A stretch of DNA of 64,000 nucleotides from Pseudovibrio sp. M1P-2-3. GTDB taxonomy: Bacteria > Pseudomonadota > Alphaproteobacteria > Rhizobiales > Stappiaceae. A model generated the notes under the pieces. It did no database searches and had not been told where the DNA came from. It saw nothing but the letters and a program-made list of their open reading frames with translations. Numbering within the stretch: the stretch's first letter is position 1; every line of letters starts with the position of its first letter. Made by a program: the position numbers and the translations under genes. This document shows positions 55,332 through 64,000 of the stretch, piece by piece. The stretch is from positions 2,563,001 to 2,627,000 of the forward strand of contig NZ_JARRCW010000001.1 of assembly GCF_031501865.1 (NCBI RefSeq). The letters run 5' to 3'.

Positions 55332-56090
55332 TCAACTCAGTGCGCTTTCCAAGTCAGAGATAACTTCTCGCGCCGTTAGATTCAAATGAAGCGGTGTTAC
55401 CGAGATATACCCCTCCTTGAGAGCGAGAATATCCGTCCCTTCATCCGCTTTGGGCGGCTTATCAGTAAACGCTAGCCAATGATAAGGATTTCCACGGCCA
55501 TCCTTACGCGAATCCACGTACATCGCATCTGTTCCACGCTGGCCTTGCGACACCACGCGCATACCACGAACCATATCAGCTGCAACCGCTGGAAAGTTCA
55601 CATTCAGCAAAACACCCTCCGGCAAGTCAAATTTGAGCAGCTCACGCAAAACACCCGAGCCATGAGCTTCCGCTGTAGAGTAGTCAGGACCTTCATCTAC
55701 GCCCCATCTGTAGTGCTGGGAAAGCGCAATTGAGCGCACTCCCAACAATGTCCCTTCCATAGCACCTGCGACTGTTCCAGAGTAGGTTACATCATCTGCA
55801 ATATTACAGCCTTTATTGATGCCGGAAAGCACCAGATCGGGCGGTGTATCCATTAGGCTGCGAATACCCATAATCACGCAATCTGTAGGCGTTCCGCGCA
55901 AGGCATAGCGCTTCTCACTTACCTTTCGCAAACGCAAAGGGTCGTTGAGAGTTAATGAGTGTGCGACTCCACTCTGGTCCGTTTCCGGAGCAACAATCCA
56001 CACATCATCAGAGATTGTGCGGGCAATACGCTCAAGAACTTCAATACCCTCTGCGTGAATGCCATCATCATTCGTGATCAGGATACGCAT
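55332..56090 (-). CDS. surE: 5'/3'-nucleotidase SurE
   Basis: This 252-residue metal-dependent nucleotidase has the N-terminal '[16 protein letters not shown]' with the metal-binding Asp pair (ND-D), '[15 protein letters not shown]' and '[26 protein letters not shown]', which are all diagnostic of SurE. It dephosphorylates nucleoside monophosphates and is found with pcm in many proteobacteria. The gene starts 1 bp after the serS stop. Confidence 0.96.
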   Translation of the reverse strand: MRILITNDDGIHAEGIEVLERIARTISDDVWIVAPETDQSGVAHSLTLNDPLRLRKVSEKRYALRGTPTDCVIMGIRSLMDTPPDLVLSGINKGCNIADDVTYSGTVAGAMEGTLLGVRSIALSQHYRWGVDEGPDYSTAEAHGSGVLRELLKFDLPEGVLLNVNFPAVAADMVRGMRVVSQGQRGTDAMYVDSRKDGRGNPYHWLAFTDKPPKADEGTDILALKEGYISVTPLHLNLTAREVISDLESALS

Positions 56091-56091
56091 A

Positions 56092-57366
56092 CTATTTAAG
56101 AACCTCTAGTCCACCCATATAAGAACGAAGGGCCTCAGGAACTGTAATAGAACCATCCTCATTCTGATAATTTTCTAAAACCGCAATGAGGCAACGCCCA
56201 ACAGCAAGACCTGACCCGTTGAGAGTGTGCACGAATTTCAGGCTCTTTTCACCCTCAATTCTATAACGTGCATTCATTCGGCGCCCCTGGAACTCGCCAC
56301 AAACTGAACAAGAAGAAATTTCGCGATAGCTATTTTGCCCGGGCAACCATACTTCAATATCATAGGTTTTACGGGCACCAAATCCCATATCCCCAGCACA
56401 CAAAGTCATTGTTCTAAAATGTAGGTTTAACTTCTTGAGAACATTTTCAGCGCATTCACGCATGCGTTCAAGCTCAGCAAGTGAGTTATCCTCATCCGTA
56501 ATGGATACCATTTCACATTTCTGGAACTGGTGTTGGCGAAGCATTCCAGCCACATCACGGCCAGCAGAACCTGCTTCTGAACGGAAGCAATATGTTAGCC
56601 CTGTCATACGGATTGGTAGCTGGCTTTCCTCAACAATTTCACCTGCGACAAGGTTTGTAAGAGGAACTTCTGCGGTTGGAATAAGCCAGTGACCTTCTCG
56701 TGTTTTGAACGATTCCTCTGAAAACTTAGGAAGCTGACCCGTTCCATGCATTGCATCATCACGAACCAATAATGGAGGAGATACTTCTGTGTACCCATGC
56801 TCATCTGTGTGCATATCAATCATGAACTGACCCAGAGCACGCTCTAGACGGGCAATTTTGTCTTTAAGAACCACAAAACGAGACCCTGACAGTTTAGCAG
56901 CTGCCTCAAAGTCCATCTGCTTCAAGTCCTTACCAAGTTCGAAGTGCTCCTTAGGTTCAAATGCCATCTCAGGCTTTTCACCGTAGACATGAAGTAGAAC
57001 GTTATCATTCTCATCCTCGCCCTCGGGAACATCATCCAGAGGCAAGTTGGGGATAACGCACAGTGCTTCTTCCAATGCAGCACTTAAACGGCGCTCTTCT
57101 TCTTCTCCATTTTGGATAAAGGCTTTGATTTCGGCGACTTCCTTCATCAGCGCTTGCGCCCCGTCCTCATCACCGCTGGCTTTCGCCTTGCCTATTTCCT
57201 TGGATGCCGAGTTGCGACGTTGCTGAGCTTCTTGAAGTTTAGTGACATGAGAGCGACGTGCATCGTCCAGCTTTACAAGAGCCGCTGCATGCGGCTCTAC
57301 ACCACGCTTGGCGAGAGCTTTATCAAAGCTCTCCTGATTGTCACGAATCCATCTGATATCGAGCAT
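56092..57366 (-). CDS. serS: Seryl-tRNA synthetase
   Basis: This 424-residue class II aminoacyl-tRNA synthetase has the N-terminal tRNA-binding coiled coil (about 25-105, '[26 protein letters not shown]') and motif 2 '[27 protein letters not shown]'. Motif 3 '[18 protein letters not shown]' lies near the C-terminus. I use ATG 57366, with GGGA upstream. An upstream in-frame TTG at 57384 is less likely. Essential. Confidence 0.97.
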   Translation of the reverse strand: MLDIRWIRDNQESFDKALAKRGVEPHAAALVKLDDARRSHVTKLQEAQQRRNSASKEIGKAKASGDEDGAQALMKEVAEIKAFIQNGEEEERRLSAALEEALCVIPNLPLDDVPEGEDENDNVLLHVYGEKPEMAFEPKEHFELGKDLKQMDFEAAAKLSGSRFVVLKDKIARLERALGQFMIDMHTDEHGYTEVSPPLLVRDDAMHGTGQLPKFSEESFKTREGHWLIPTAEVPLTNLVAGEIVEESQLPIRMTGLTYCFRSEAGSAGRDVAGMLRQHQFQKCEMVSITDEDNSLAELERMRECAENVLKKLNLHFRTMTLCAGDMGFGARKTYDIEVWLPGQNSYREISSCSVCGEFQGRRMNARYRIEGEKSLKFVHTLNGSGLAVGRCLIAVLENYQNEDGSITVPEALRSYMGGLEVLK

Positions 57367-57429
57367 TATACTGAATCCCAGCAAGTCATAATTTAAGGGC
57401 CTTGGAACCCAGCGATACTAAGAGAGATA

Positions 57430-58227
57430 TTAATTTGAAGCTTCCTCAGCCTCTGTACCTTCACTTAATGCCCGCTTTTGCTCCACAAGCCGAACACAAT
57501 AGATGGAGACTTCGTAGAGAAGCAAAGTGGGAAGTGCAAGACCGATCTGAGAAATTGGGTCTGGGGGTGTTAAAATTGCAGCAGCGGCGAATGCACCCAC
57601 AACTGCATATTTTCGCTTCAACTTAAGAGCGTCCGCGCTTACTATGCCCGCCCTACCGAGTAGGGTAAGAACGACAGGCAACTGAAATACCAGCCCAAAG
57701 GCAAAAATTAGCACCATAATCAAGCTGAGATATTCACTCACGCGAGGTAGAAGGTGAATTGCAGCCTGCCCGTTGCCTCCCTCTTGTTCCATGGACAGGA
57801 AAAATCCCATTGCCATTGGCATTACGAGAAAATAGACAAGTGCAGCCCCCATCAAAAACAAAATTGGAGTTGCTACTAAATATGGAAGAAACGCTTTGCG
57901 TTCATGTTTGTAAAGGCCGGGCGCAACAAACATATAGATCTGATTGGCGACCACTGGAAATGAAATAAACAATGCCCCAAACAGTGCCAGTTTCATTTGC
58001 GTAAAGAAATACTCTTGTGGCGCAGTAAAAATCAGCTCGATTGTCTTTCCTTCTCCCCCTGCCCGCTCATAGGGCCAGATAAGGATGTTAAAAACATCCG
58101 AAGCAAAGATAAAACAAACAACAAAGCACACCGCAAGGGCGATAACCGACTTGACCAGCCTTGCTCGCAACTCGATTAAATGGTCGATTAACGGAGCTCT
58201 GGATTCTTCAATTTCATTATCGCTCAT
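57430..58227 (-). CDS. tatC: Sec-independent protein translocase subunit TatC
   Basis: This 265-residue six-helix inner-membrane protein binds the twin-arginine signal. The N-terminal 'MSDNEIEESRAPLIDHLIELRARLVKS' with the family 'HLxELRxR', and the interior 'FTAPQEYFFTQMKLALFGALFISFPVVANQIYMFVAPGLYKHERK', are typical. Its ATG overlaps the tatB stop as TGATG. It would export NapA and NapG from this window. Confidence 0.96.
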   Translation of the reverse strand: MSDNEIEESRAPLIDHLIELRARLVKSVIALAVCFVVCFIFASDVFNILIWPYERAGGEGKTIELIFTAPQEYFFTQMKLALFGALFISFPVVANQIYMFVAPGLYKHERKAFLPYLVATPILFLMGAALVYFLVMPMAMGFFLSMEQEGGNGQAAIHLLPRVSEYLSLIMVLIFAFGLVFQLPVVLTLLGRAGIVSADALKLKRKYAVVGAFAAAAILTPPDPISQIGLALPTLLLYEVSIYCVRLVEQKRALSEGTEAEEASN

Positions 58228-58703
58228 CAGTCTTGAACTCCGCGAGACTTCTGGGTGCCTTCTTTCAAGGCGGTACTGCTAGGCAAATCGGTTTTGTCTA
58301 ATGAAGGCTTTTGCTTAGAACTGTCATGTTTGGCCGGTTCTTTCAGTAGGGACACAGGCTTTTCTTGATCTTTGGACTGAGAAGAACTTGTACTCACCTC
58401 ATCAGAGCTATCCATTGCTTTTTGCAGACCGCTCTGCTCCTCTGCCAAAGATTTCTTCAAATCTCCAAGAGGGTCAAAGTTCTGCGCAGCGTCAGCTTGT
58501 CGGCGCATTTCGTCGATTCCAACCTGTTGCTCCGCTTCTTTTATTGCCTCATTAAACGTGGATTGAAACTCTCCGGCCATTTTACGTACACTGCTAATAG
58601 TCCGCCCCAGAGTACGCAGCATTCCTGGCAACTCCTTTGGCCCGACCACAATGATCGCAACAACAGCAACTAAAAGAAGCTCAGTCCAAGATATATCAAA
58701 CAT
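58227..58703 (-). CDS. tatB: Sec-independent protein translocase subunit TatB
   Basis: This 158-residue protein has a short N-terminal membrane helix ('FDISWTELLLVAVVAIIVVGPKELPGMLRTLGR'), an amphipathic helix with the conserved 'GPKELP', and a long polar C-terminal tail rich in Ser, Lys and Gln. It forms the receptor with TatC. It starts 93 bp after tatA, and a GC-rich hairpin lies in that gap. Confidence 0.95.
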   Translation of the reverse strand: MFDISWTELLLVAVVAIIVVGPKELPGMLRTLGRTISSVRKMAGEFQSTFNEAIKEAEQQVGIDEMRRQADAAQNFDPLGDLKKSLAEEQSGLQKAMDSSDEVSTSSSQSKDQEKPVSLLKEPAKHDSSKQKPSLDKTDLPSSTALKEGTQKSRGVQD

Positions 58704-58740
58704 TCATCCCGCCATTGAATTGACCATCACCCGTTATCAG

Positions 58741-58760
58741 GAGGGAGCTTCTGCTCCCTC
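58741..58760 (-). other. GC-rich stem-loop between tatA and tatB
   Basis: GAGGGAGC and GCTCCCTC form a perfect 8-bp stem with a 4-nt loop in the 93-bp gap between tatA and tatB. No U-run follows on the transcribed strand. It could limit read-through or protect the tatA end of the mRNA, which would fit the need for more TatA than TatB and TatC. Confidence 0.6.
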
Positions 58761-58796
58761 TGTACAAACTATTGAAATAGAGACAACAGGTCAGAA

Positions 58797-59039
58797 CTAC
58801 TTTTCACTTTTCTCAGCTGTCTTTTGGGAAGACATAACATCAGCAGGCTTATGATCGATCACTTTCGCATCATCATCCTTTTTTTCGCCTTCTGAAGCAG
58901 GTTCTTCCTTCAACCCTTTTTTGAAGCTATTGATGCCTTTCGCAACATCACCCATCAAATCGGAGATTTTTCCACGACCGAAAAGTAAAACTATAACAAC
59001 CGCAATAATAACGATTTGCCAAATTCCAATTGAACCCAT
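58797..59039 (-). CDS. tatA: Sec-independent protein translocase subunit TatA
   Basis: This 80-residue pore-forming subunit has an N-terminal helix '[42 protein letters not shown]', with the family FGRGK(I/L) hinge and amphipathic helix, and a short acidic/basic tail. I use ATG 59039, which follows GGAGTTCAACGC. An earlier in-frame start at 59084 would add 15 residues unlike TatA. First gene of tatABC. Confidence 0.95.
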   Translation of the reverse strand: MGSIGIWQIVIIAVVIVLLFGRGKISDLMGDVAKGINSFKKGLKEEPASEGEKKDDDAKVIDHKPADVMSSQKTAEKSEK

Positions 59040-59137
59040 GCGTTGAACTCCTGTTGTGGCACGTATGACCAAGGCCTGCCGCATTGACTAAATATGGGCA
59101 CACCTATTCCTTAACATCTCAGTACCACGATATGATG

Positions 59138-60208
59138 TTAAGATTCCTGATTAAACACAAAAAGATCGGAGGGATTAATGCTAATTGACACTTCGTCCCC
59201 TACTAAATATTTTAAAATTTTTGGTGTACGCACTCGTAGAGCTTGCTCCGTCCCTTCCATTTCTACTGTGAGAAGGTCCATATCCCCTGCCAGTCGCCGT
59301 TCCTTAATAACGCCCTTACCTATTGGATTATCTGTATTAATTTCCAAGTGATGCGGGCGGATACATACCGTTACGGAGCCAACCATACACTGCCACCTGT
59401 CATTTTTAGGAATTTTCCAAAAGCCGCAATCGATATATTCCTTATGCGCTATGGCAGAAACCTCATTTAGTGGAGAGAAGAATCGTGCTGTAAACAAATC
59501 GCGCGGATGAAAATAAATGGCTTCTGGAGCACCTTCCTGAACCACGCGCCCTTGGCGCATCAAGGCAATGCGATCACCAACCAGAAGGGCTTCCTCAGGA
59601 TCATGTGTTACAACAATAGCAGAGGCACCTTGAGCCCGAATAGCAGAAAGGGTTGCGTGGCGCACATTGTCGCGTAGTCTGCTGTCCAACCCGGAAAAGG
59701 GCTCATCCATTAACAAAGTATGCGGCTTAGGAGCCATTGCCCGAGCTAGAGCCACGCGTTGTTGTTCCCCGCCAGATAAGTTATGGGGAAAGCTGTCGAT
59801 ATGCCTTTCGAGCCCAACTTTCTCCAATGCGTCGATACCCACCCGTCCGGCTTCTGCACGTTCCAAGTGGGACAACCCAAACAATACATTGTCTAAAATA
59901 GATAGATGGGGAAATAAGGCATAGTCTTGAAACATTAAGCCGATCCCGCGCTGTTCAGGGGGAAGGCTTATATTGCCATCACAGACGACACGTCCATTAA
60001 TGGAAACCGCTCCAGACTTCCCTTTTACAACACCGGCTGCAATCCGTAGTAAAGTTGTCTTGCCACACCCGGAGTGCCCCAGCAAACACAGAACTTCGCC
60101 TGCAGCAACGCTTAACGACACTCCTTCAACCGCACTTAACCCTCCATAAGAGTGGTAAATATTGTCAAACTTTAAGCGGGGTGTGCTTTGTCCATATTTT
60201 TTTGTCAT
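59138..60208 (-). CDS. ABC transporter ATP-binding protein, iron(III)/polyamine-import type
   Basis: This 356-residue ATPase has Walker A 'LGHSGCGKTT' (43-52), Q-loop Q94, signature 'LSGGEQQRVALARAMA' (144-159), Walker B 'LLMDEP' (165-170) and H-loop H202. The C-terminal region is TOBE-like ('VTVCIRPHHLEI'). The layout resembles FbpC/PotA. No permease or binding protein is near, so it is an orphan whose partners must be encoded elsewhere. It sits between scpB and tatA, which are often adjacent in relatives, so it may be an insertion. Substrate unknown. Confidence 0.88.
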   Translation of the reverse strand: MTKKYGQSTPRLKFDNIYHSYGGLSAVEGVSLSVAAGEVLCLLGHSGCGKTTLLRIAAGVVKGKSGAVSINGRVVCDGNISLPPEQRGIGLMFQDYALFPHLSILDNVLFGLSHLERAEAGRVGIDALEKVGLERHIDSFPHNLSGGEQQRVALARAMAPKPHTLLMDEPFSGLDSRLRDNVRHATLSAIRAQGASAIVVTHDPEEALLVGDRIALMRQGRVVQEGAPEAIYFHPRDLFTARFFSPLNEVSAIAHKEYIDCGFWKIPKNDRWQCMVGSVTVCIRPHHLEINTDNPIGKGVIKERRLAGDMDLLTVEMEGTEQALRVRTPKILKYLVGDEVSISINPSDLFVFNQES

Positions 60209-60317
60209 GTTTTCGGGGTCAGTAATTTTAGTATACGGGCTCTATGTGTAACCACATCCACACCAACGACATACAAACTAGCAGCAGCCTCATCTATACC
60301 GTTTGGGGTGTAGTCCT

Positions 60318-60935
60318 TCACAAAGCCCCCTCCTCTTCATTTACATGCAGCGCACCATAATCCAGCCCAAAGGAAACGCGGGATCCGGTGGAAATGCCGT
60401 GATCGAGCAAACCCGCCCCTTTCATTTCCTCCACTCCTGGAAGATCGTCAATGCTCTCTAACCCGAAATGATCAAGAAATTCAAGCGTAGTACCATAAGT
60501 GACCGGGCGGCCTGGTACTTTACGTCTTCCTTTAAGTTTTACCCAGCCAGTTTGAAGCAAAAGATCAAGCGTTCCTTTAGAAGTAGAAACGCCTCTAATA
60601 TCCTCGATTTCCGTACGCGTTACTGGCTGGTGGAACGCGATTATAGCAAGCGTTTCCATTGCTGCTCGAGAAAGACGTCTCATCTCAGTCACGTTTTTCT
60701 GCATAAGATGACTTAAGTCATCGGCAGTACGAAATGCCCAATGGTCTTCCATTCTGACGAGCTGAACACCACGCTCTTCATAGAAGATCTGTAACTCAAG
60801 GAGTACTTTCTTTAGTTGCTTAGAGGGGATAGTCAACCGCTCAGCCAGCTCAGCCTGACTTAACGGCTCACTTGCAGCAAACAGTAGAGCTTCAACAGCA
60901 CGAACAAGTTCTTTTTCAGAATTCAGGTCTAGCAT
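60318..60935 (-). CDS. scpB: Segregation and condensation protein ScpB
   Basis: This 205-residue winged-helix subunit belongs to the SMC-ScpA-ScpB condensin. The two HTH-like domains are visible ('VEALLFAASEPLSQAELAERL', 'LSRAAMETLAIIAFHQPVTRTEIEDIRGVSTSKGTLDLLLQTGWVKLKGRRKVPGRPVTYGTT'). It follows scpA by 32 bp. Needed for chromosome condensation and segregation. Confidence 0.94.
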   Translation of the reverse strand: MLDLNSEKELVRAVEALLFAASEPLSQAELAERLTIPSKQLKKVLLELQIFYEERGVQLVRMEDHWAFRTADDLSHLMQKNVTEMRRLSRAAMETLAIIAFHQPVTRTEIEDIRGVSTSKGTLDLLLQTGWVKLKGRRKVPGRPVTYGTTLEFLDHFGLESIDDLPGVEEMKGAGLLDHGISTGSRVSFGLDYGALHVNEEEGAL

Positions 60936-60967
60936 TTTGACATCGCAATTCCGTGTTCAATTGCCTA

Positions 60968-61759
60968 CTATGGAGTGTATTCTCTATCACGAGTACGGAG
61001 TAATATTTGACCAAAAGGTTGCGTCTGTTGAATTTCCAGCTTCCCCTCCTTTGCCATCTCCAAACTTGCAGAAAGTGTCGATGCGACTACTGTCGCCCGT
61101 GTCTGACGACTTGCACCATATTCCTTCAAGAAGTTTTCTATCGGTGCCCAACCTGCAACAGAACCAAGAAGGCGTTCTAATATTTCACGGGCTTCTTGAA
61201 GAGATAAAACATCTCTTTTTTTTATTTCTACTGACGGTACGTCGGAACGTTGCCTTTGCGAAGCATAGCCCATCAAAACATCATAGAGAGAGGCTTGCCA
61301 GACAGTTCTCTTTAGTGTGGAAACCGTTTCAGGAGCCCCCCGTGCAAAAAAATCCTTGCCCAACCGTTTTTTTTGAAACAAGGCATCTGCCGCTTGTCGC
61401 ATAGCTTCAAGCTTTTTCAATCGGAGGGCGAGAATCTCTGCCAGTTCATCTCCTGAGGGTTCATCGGCCTCTTCGTATTGTGGTATAAGCAATCGGGATT
61501 TCAAATATGTTAGCCACGATGCCATGACCAAGTAATCTGCGGCGACCTCCAGCCTCAAGCGTCGCATCTGCGCAATAAAGCTCAGATATTGCTCAACTAG
61601 TGCAAGTATTGATATATTTATTAGGTCAACTTTTTGCTTCTGCGCCAAGGCCAACAAGAGATCTAGAGGCCCTTCAAACCCATCGACATTGACATGTAGT
61701 TCCATTTCCTCATCCACACCACCTTGTGCGGACTCTATGTCAGGGAAATGGGCAGCCAT
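60968..61759 (-). CDS. scpA: Segregation and condensation protein ScpA
   Basis: This kleisin subunit has about 263 residues. The N-terminal 'FEGPLDLLLALAQKQKVDLINISILALVEQYLSFI' and 'LEVAADYLVMASWLTYLKSRLLIP' are diagnostic. I use ATG 61759, 8 bp after the nagZ stop. A TTG at 61771 overlapping nagZ, or the ATG at 61705 after GAGGAA, are alternatives. It bridges SMC heads with ScpB. Confidence 0.93.
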   Translation of the reverse strand: MAAHFPDIESAQGGVDEEMELHVNVDGFEGPLDLLLALAQKQKVDLINISILALVEQYLSFIAQMRRLRLEVAADYLVMASWLTYLKSRLLIPQYEEADEPSGDELAEILALRLKKLEAMRQAADALFQKKRLGKDFFARGAPETVSTLKRTVWQASLYDVLMGYASQRQRSDVPSVEIKKRDVLSLQEAREILERLLGSVAGWAPIENFLKEYGASRQTRATVVASTLSASLEMAKEGKLEIQQTQPFGQILLRTRDREYTP

Positions 61760-61767
61760 TACATTGC

Positions 61768-62796
61768 TCAAGAAGAGTAGCTCTTTGCTACTGAAAGGAT
61801 ATTGTTATATTCATTGAATAACACATCAAGCTCCATAGCAGGAGTACTATTGTCGGATTTAATACCCGCTTGAAAACGCTGAAGAGACTGACCAGTTAGC
61901 TCTGGAGAAGCCTCCGCAACGGCCTGCATCTCCCCCATATTTCCATTACAATGGAGAGCAAGATCACAACCGGCATCAAACAATTTCCCAACACGATCTT
62001 TCATGTTTGACCCTAATGCTTTCATTGACACATCATCACTCATCAAACACCCTTCAAAGCCAAGATAACCTCGAATTACTTCGGAGATTATGGTTTTTGA
62101 CTGCGTGGCAGGTCTTTCGGAGTCCAGTGATTTATATACAATATGCGCAGTCATAGCGAATGGGCAATTATTCAAACGAGTAAAAGGGATAAAATCACTT
62201 TTTTCCAGCTCGGAGCGAGTTGCCTCGACAATAGGCAAGTGCTCATGACTATCAACCAGTGCTTTGCCATGCCCTGGCATATGCTTCATAACAGGAGTTA
62301 TTCCCGCAGCAAGTGAGCCGCGAATAACCTCATTCCCCAACGTAGAAATGGTCTCCGGCAGGTCAGAATAAGCGCGATCACCAATAACATTGCTGGCACC
62401 TTTAATCGGAACGTCAAGGACGGGCAGGCAATTCATAGAAATCCCAACTTCCGCCAAATCCCTACCTATGAGGTAGGCACCAAGGAATGCTCCTCTTTTT
62501 GCAAGGTCTTGATCATACTCAAATAGTTTTCCATATAATCCCGCAGGTGGGTACTTTTCCCAAACGGGCGGTTTTAGCCTTTGAACACGCCCACCTTCCT
62601 GATCCACAAGAACAGGTGCATCCAGTCGGCCTACGGCCTTTCTAAAATCAGCACAAAGTCTCTTGAGCTGCTCTTTGCTTTCCACATTACGGGAAAATAA
62701 AATAAGCCCTGCAGGCTTATATGAGTACAAGAACTCGCGCTCATCTGCATTTAGCTGTGTACCTTCACAGCCACATATAAAGGCTTTGATAGACAT
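61768..62796 (-). CDS. nagZ: Beta-N-acetylhexosaminidase NagZ
   Basis: This 342-residue GH3 enzyme removes N-acetylglucosamine from anhydromuropeptides in peptidoglycan recycling. The family signature 'KHMPGHGKALVDSHEHLP' (171-188) and the nucleophile Asp in 'LMSDDVSMKAL' (about D254) are present. The sequence 'GLILFSRNVES' near residue 30 is also typical. I use ATG 62796; the frame is open to a TTG at 62829, but that adds only 11 residues. No signal peptide, so cytosolic. Confidence 0.92.
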   Translation of the reverse strand: MSIKAFICGCEGTQLNADEREFLYSYKPAGLILFSRNVESKEQLKRLCADFRKAVGRLDAPVLVDQEGGRVQRLKPPVWEKYPPAGLYGKLFEYDQDLAKRGAFLGAYLIGRDLAEVGISMNCLPVLDVPIKGASNVIGDRAYSDLPETISTLGNEVIRGSLAAGITPVMKHMPGHGKALVDSHEHLPIVEATRSELEKSDFIPFTRLNNCPFAMTAHIVYKSLDSERPATQSKTIISEVIRGYLGFEGCLMSDDVSMKALGSNMKDRVGKLFDAGCDLALHCNGNMGEMQAVAEASPELTGQSLQRFQAGIKSDNSTPAMELDVLFNEYNNILSVAKSYSS

Positions 62797-62843
62797 GGCT
62801 TCAATTATCCCTTCCAAAGAAAGGGGCAATTCTTATTTGCTTA

Positions 62844-64000
62844 TTAATCTCTGCGAACAAAGCAGTCGCTTCCAGCATTTTTCAAAGTGTCACAAAACGT
62901 GTTCGCTTCATAAGCTTCTGCAAACCTCATTCGAACACGATAGAAAATTCCACGATCCCCCAAGTCTGCGCGAATAATTGCAGGATCTACAGAACGCATC
63001 AGCTGAGGATGCTTCCTTTGTAGGGCGCGAATTTCATTTTCTGCCATCTCTTCAGAGCGAACAGAAGAAACCTGCACGATATAACCACCGCTAGCTAATG
63101 AGCCTTGGGAAGCATTGGAACCATTTTGTCTGGTAGTGCTTACATGAGTACGGTTAGATTGCTGTATGAGCGTCGGTACTGATGCTCTCTGCCCAGTTGG
63201 AAGAGAAGAAACAGCAGACGTATCCACAAAAAAGCTATCCGGTTTTCCAACTGGAGTTTTGGCAATAAAAACTGGAACACTTGATGCACTCTCACGAGAG
63301 TCCGCCACACTGGTCGGCGTGGACGGTGTTGTAACTATTCCGCTTTCGGCGCTTTGCTCAGTCGGTGAAGAAAGGGCAAGGCTTGGCACTTGGCTTGCAC
63401 TCTCAATTACAGGTACTGCTGACACAGTCCCTTCCAATTGTCCCTCTTGCGAAGATGGTAATAAAGAAGCTAATTCCGTACTACTCTCTTCTAGTGTCGC
63501 AGCTGGTGCCTCATTTCTAGAGACTATGGTTCCATCCGGCTTCACAATCACTGTCCGAACCTTCTTAGCTCGGCTAATTATAAGCGGCCCGCTTGAACCT
63601 GCCGTATCGAGCTCGGCAGGAGCTGGTGGAAGCGGTTTTACTTGCGCCATATCCCGTGGCAGCATAATCTCGCCTTCAGGGCCAGCTGCGCTTTCCTCTG
63701 CCGTGAGTATCTGTTTTTGGCTACTATCGGACTTGATTTCTATAGTCGGCACTTCCTTCATAGGGGAAGTATCGGCCCGTATAACGCGAGCGGGGCCTTG
63801 TGTGGTGGCTTCCTGCCCTAAATCCAAATAAATATAGCCGCCAGCAGCAACACCTCCAACAACAAGAAGAGACGCAGCAGCCAGAAGGGCCTTGCGAAGT
63901 CCAGATCTTCCTGTCCTTTCCAAGGTTTCCTGCTCTTGTTCACTGCCTTGATTAACAACCGGAATTTGCTCAAGCGAGTCAGATGAAACAGTACCATTAG
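62844..64000 (-). CDS. SPOR-domain envelope protein (5' end outside the window)
   Basis: The C-terminal SPOR domain ('GSNASQGSLASGGYIVQVSSVRSEEMAENEIRALQRKHPQLM', ending 'YEANTFCDTLKNAGSDCFVRRD') binds denuded glycan strands at division sites. Before it lies a Pro/Ser/Thr-rich linker and a membrane helix ('ALLAAASLLVVGGVAAGGYIYLDL'). The frame continues without a stop through position 64000, with acidic cytosolic sequence ('SEQEQETLERTGRSG'), so the start lies beyond the right edge. A TTG at 63923 is not a likely start. It lies upstream of nagZ in the same direction. Confidence 0.88.
   Translation of the reverse strand, partial: NGTVSSDSLEQIPVVNQGSEQEQETLERTGRSGLRKALLAAASLLVVGGVAAGGYIYLDLGQEATTQGPARVIRADTSPMKEVPTIEIKSDSSQKQILTAEESAAGPEGEIMLPRDMAQVKPLPPAPAELDTAGSSGPLIISRAKKVRTVIVKPDGTIVSRNEAPAATLEESSTELASLLPSSQEGQLEGTVSAVPVIESASQVPSLALSSPTEQSAESGIVTTPSTPTSVADSRESASSVPVFIAKTPVGKPDSFFVDTSAVSSLPTGQRASVPTLIQQSNRTHVSTTRQNGSNASQGSLASGGYIVQVSSVRSEEMAENEIRALQRKHPQLMRSVDPAIIRADLGDRGIFYRVRMRFAEAYEANTFCDTLKNAGSDCFVRRD

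Noticed and set aside
1-64000. tRNA, rRNA, insertion sequence, integrase or prophage genes
   Set aside because: I looked in the intergenic gaps and gene content and saw none that I could support; short or unusual RNAs could still be missed without a covariance search.

Overview
The window reads as a chromosomal segment of an alphaproteobacterium with moderate GC content. The best evidence is the right-hand third (about 45.8-64 kb). There trmFO, a squalene/phytoene-synthase-family gene, a DUF498/Mth938-like gene, secF, secD, yajC, an AAA ATPase, a LysM/LytM lipoprotein gene, pcm, surE, serS, tatCBA, scpB, scpA, nagZ and a SPOR-domain gene lie in an order familiar from Hyphomicrobiales and Rhodobacterales-like genomes. 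A Stappiaceae/Pseudovibrio-like marine organism is possible, but I cannot prove it from sequence alone. I saw no rRNA, tRNA, CRISPR array, insertion sequence or phage gene.

Layout. (1) 0.2-6.8 kb: small oxidative or accessory genes. These are an ABM-domain plus NIPSNAP gene pair divergent from an ArsR-type regulator, a DJ-1/PfpI protein, an aldehyde dehydrogenase with a convergent LysR gene, and an alpha/beta hydrolase. (2) 7.0-13.4 kb: a complete periplasmic nitrate reductase operon napFDAGHBC behind a perfect FNR-type box. (3) 13.4-25.8 kb: an eight-gene minus-strand catabolic operon (AtuA-like protein, methylglutaconyl-type hydratase, acyl-CoA ligase, SDR, carboxyltransferase, two acyl-CoA dehydrogenases, biotin carboxylase) divergent from a TetR gene, with a near-palindromic operator between them. 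Its content matches the acyclic-terpene (citronellol/geraniol) utilisation pathway. (4) 25.8-33.4 kb: a DadA-like oxidase, an SDR, a small ABM-like protein, an amidase, and a hybrid histidine kinase encoded with a periplasmic ABC-type binding protein. (5) 33.7-37.3 kb: a full-length urea-carboxylase-type enzyme without a nearby allophanate hydrolase. (6) 37.75-42.8 kb: a 1684-residue autotransporter with a 1065-bp tandem duplication in its passenger. (7) 42.9-45.7 kb: a PhoD-like phosphatase and a lipoprotein with a possible Cys-His-Asp triad. (8) 45.8-64 kb: the housekeeping island for tRNA modification, Sec and Tat export, envelope and peptidoglycan functions, and chromosome condensation. 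The last gene runs off the right edge.

How it fits together. NapA and NapG carry twin-arginine motifs and would use the TatABC system encoded in the same window. The atu-like operon would activate a branched acid, dehydrogenate and carboxylate it, and hydrate the product, under TetR control. The amidase, the binding-protein/kinase pair and the urea carboxylase suggest an amide or urea nitrogen theme, but that link is inference from proximity. The alphaproteobacterial homologues of the mitochondrial complex I assembly factors NDUFAF3 and NDUFAF6 are adjacent to each other beside secDF.
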